Of a stretch of DNA of 6,888 nt, positions 5,879 through 6,888 are shown piece by piece (position 1 is the stretch's first letter; the number at the start of each line of letters is the position of its first letter). The stretch comes from CAYXXZ01 sp964469165 (GTDB lineage: Bacteria > Pseudomonadota > Gammaproteobacteria > Pseudomonadales > Porticoccaceae). The stretch spans positions 1 to 6,888 of the forward strand of contig CAYXXZ010000130.1 of the NCBI GenBank assembly GCA_964469165.1. The letters run 5' to 3'. A program made the translations under genes and the position numbers. A model generated the notes under the pieces. The model was given only the letters and a program-made list of their open reading frames with translations, ran no database searches and was not told where the DNA came from.

Positions 5879-6579
5879 AATACGGGTATTTCATTGCCGG
5901 CACCGACACGGAGGTGGGCAAGACCTTTGCCGCCGCCGCGCTGCTGGCGCGAGCGGGGCAGCTCGGCTTGCGCACCGCGGCCTGGAAGCCGGTTGCGGCG
6001 GGAGCCGCGGTGACGGCGCAGGGATTGCGCAACGAGGATGCGCTGACGCTCCTGCAAGCCTGCAATCAGCCACTGCCTTATGAAATGGTGAATCCGGTGT
6101 GCCTGGCGCCCGCCATCGCGCCTCATATCGCCGCGGCCGAGCAGGGCATGGACCTGGATGTCGCCGCTTTGCTGCCGCATTTTCAGCGGGTGCTGGACGG
6201 CGGCGCGGACTTCGTGCTGGTGGAGGGCGCCGGCGGCTGGCGCGTGCCTCTCAACGATCGCGAGACCCTTGCCGACCTGGCGCTGGCGCTGCAGTTGCCG
6301 GTGGTGCTGGTGGTGGCGATGCGCCTGGGCTGCATCAATCATGCGCTGCTCAGTGCAGAAGCCATTGCGCGCGACGGCTTGCCGCTGGCGGGCTGGATTG
6401 CCAACCAGGCGACGCCCGACAGCATGGCGCGCCATGGGGAAAATCTCGATACCTTGCGCCGCTTGCTGCCCGCGCCCCTGCTGGGAGAGCTTCCCCATAT
6501 GCCAGGCGGTGACTTCAATGCCGCTGCACAAATTCTCAAGCTGCCCGGCGAAGTGGAGCCTGCGGGCGTAGCGCTGTAA
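5875..6579 (+). CDS. bioD: Dethiobiotin synthetase
   Basis: This 234-residue cytoplasmic enzyme closes the ureido ring of 7,8-diaminopelargonic acid using CO2 and ATP, giving dethiobiotin for BioB. The P-loop GTDTEVGKT (9-17, K16 and T17 contacting ATP and Mg2+) is at the N-terminus. AWKPVAAG carries the conserved K38 (Lys37 in E. coli), and VEGAGGWRVPL holds the Mg2+-binding glutamate (E117) and the substrate-binding glycine loop. The length is normal (E. coli 224-225). The ATG overlaps the bioHC stop by four bases (ATGA) and no strong Shine-Dalgarno is visible, so translation is probably coupled. This is the last recognisable biotin gene. BioA, which supplies its substrate, is not in the window. 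Confidence 0.97.
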   Translation: MKYGYFIAGTDTEVGKTFAAAALLARAGQLGLRTAAWKPVAAGAAVTAQGLRNEDALTLLQACNQPLPYEMVNPVCLAPAIAPHIAAAEQGMDLDVAALLPHFQRVLDGGADFVLVEGAGGWRVPLNDRETLADLALALQLPVVLVVAMRLGCINHALLSAEAIARDGLPLAGWIANQATPDSMARHGENLDTLRRLLPAPLLGELPHMPGGDFNAAAQILKLPGEVEPAGVAL

Positions 6580-6599
6580 ACTGGCTGCGGTTTTGCCGT

Positions 6600-6603
6600 G
6601 GAG
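6600..6603 (+). promoter_or_regulatory. Shine-Dalgarno site deciding the GTG start of the DUF3094-like gene
   Basis: GGAG at 6600-6603 is seven bases before GTG 6611, a near-ideal spacing. It lies downstream of the alternative TTG at 6593, so it supports the shorter GTG start. Confidence 0.6.
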
Positions 6604-6610
6604 TGGAGCA

Positions 6611-6805
6611 GTGGTCAAAGACAGTAAAGAAAATCGTCTGAGCGAGGAAGATCTCAAACGCGTCGAGCAATACCTCTCCGGGCCGGTGCAGAAAGTCGAA
6701 CGCAAACCGTTCAGAGGCTGGCTGCTGCTGTTCTGGCTGTGGGTGGTGATCATGGCGCTCGGCGGCGTCAGTCTGCTGTTGGGGCAGATCGAGGGGTATG
6801 TTTGA
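6611..6805 (+). CDS. Small single-pass membrane protein, DUF3094-like
   Basis: This predicted 64-residue protein has a charged, helical N-terminal part (LSEEDLKRVEQYLSGPV, about 10-26), then VERKPFRGW, then one hydrophobic segment (about 36-59, rich in L, W, V, F) and a short tail EGYV. The pattern R-L-x-x-E-D-x-x-R-V-x-x-Y-L followed by V-E-R-x-P-F-R-x-W and a single transmembrane helix is what I remember of DUF3094, a small protein family of Pseudomonas-like gammaproteobacteria with no known function. With an R/K-rich flank before the helix, the N-terminus is likely cytoplasmic. I chose GTG 6611 because of GGAG at 6600-6603; a TTG at 6593 would add six residues. It starts 31 bp after bioD on the same strand and could be read from the bio transcript. 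A role in biotin metabolism is not supported by anything in the protein. Confidence 0.75.
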   Translation: MVKDSKENRLSEEDLKRVEQYLSGPVQKVERKPFRGWLLLFWLWVVIMALGGVSLLLGQIEGYV

Positions 6806-6806
6806 T

Positions 6807-6888
6807 TAGTTGTCAGTTTACAGTTGACAGTTTTCAGGGGGGTGCCACGCTCATCCTGTGAACTGTGAACTGTGAACTGTGAACTGTG
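6807..6888. repeat. Heptanucleotide-repeat inverted element, cut by the window edge
   Basis: The left arm (6807-6837) has a 7-bp period with degenerate units TAGTTGT, CAGTTTA, CAGTTGA, CAGTTTT and a final CAG. After an 18-base spacer (6838-6855) the right arm (6856-6888) has four exact copies of CTGTGAA plus CTGTG, running to the end of the window. The right units are imperfect reverse complements of the left units (consensus CTGTNAA), so the arms can pair. It begins one base after the stop codon of the DUF3094-like gene. The design matches the 7-bp arms of the 117-315 element, although the unit sequence differs. It might act as a transcription barrier or be a dispersed repeat; no coding potential is seen. 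Confidence 0.85.

Noticed and set aside
6856..6888. CRISPR or iteron-type replication origin at the 3' end
   Set aside because: The CTGTGAA units are directly adjacent with no spacers. Nothing nearby (Rep gene, DnaA boxes, AT-rich stretch) supports an origin, and the units face an inverted array.

Overview
This window looks like chromosomal DNA from a G+C-rich gammaproteobacterium. Its core is a biotin synthesis operon, bioB-bioF-bioHC-bioD, transcribed rightwards. BioH and BioC are fused into one 522-residue protein. The same BioHC fusion is known from Saccharophagus and Teredinibacter, so a Cellvibrionales-like marine organism is a reasonable guess. The small DUF3094-like membrane protein after bioD and the divergent comF also fit Pseudomonadales/Cellvibrionales gene order. 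I infer this placement from gene content; the sequence does not prove it.

Layout. Positions 1-119 hold the last 38 codons of epmA (EF-P lysyltransferase), reading right. It converges on cysE (serine O-acetyltransferase), which reads left at 313-1095. The 117-315 gap between them is filled by a nested palindromic element whose two ends supply the stop codons of both genes. comF (1142-1843, leftward) lies just upstream of cysE and could be cotranscribed with it. Between comF and bioB is a compact divergent control region with a BirA-type operator (1848-1880). Its right half-site contains the -35 box of the predicted bio promoter. The bio genes then run from 1934 to 6579. bioF overlaps bioHC, and bioHC overlaps bioD, so translational coupling is likely. 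bioB and bioF are instead separated by a perfect 35-bp inverted repeat. A 64-codon DUF3094-like gene follows bioD, and the window ends inside another inverted element built from 7-bp repeats.

How the genes work together. BioC methylates malonyl-ACP so that it can prime fatty acid synthesis. BioH removes the methyl group once pimeloyl-ACP has been made. BioF condenses pimeloyl-ACP with alanine to give KAPA. BioD makes dethiobiotin from DAPA, and BioB inserts sulfur to make biotin. BioA (KAPA to DAPA) is not in the window. The operator suggests BirA charged with biotinyl-5'-AMP represses the operon when biotin is plentiful. cysE feeds cysteine synthesis, which ultimately supplies sulfur for iron-sulfur clusters, but any link with BioB here is speculative.

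The enzymes all belong to known families. The least explained parts are the three intergenic palindromes. Each sits directly at, or within a few bases of, a stop codon, and two of them share an unusual 7-bp periodic design.
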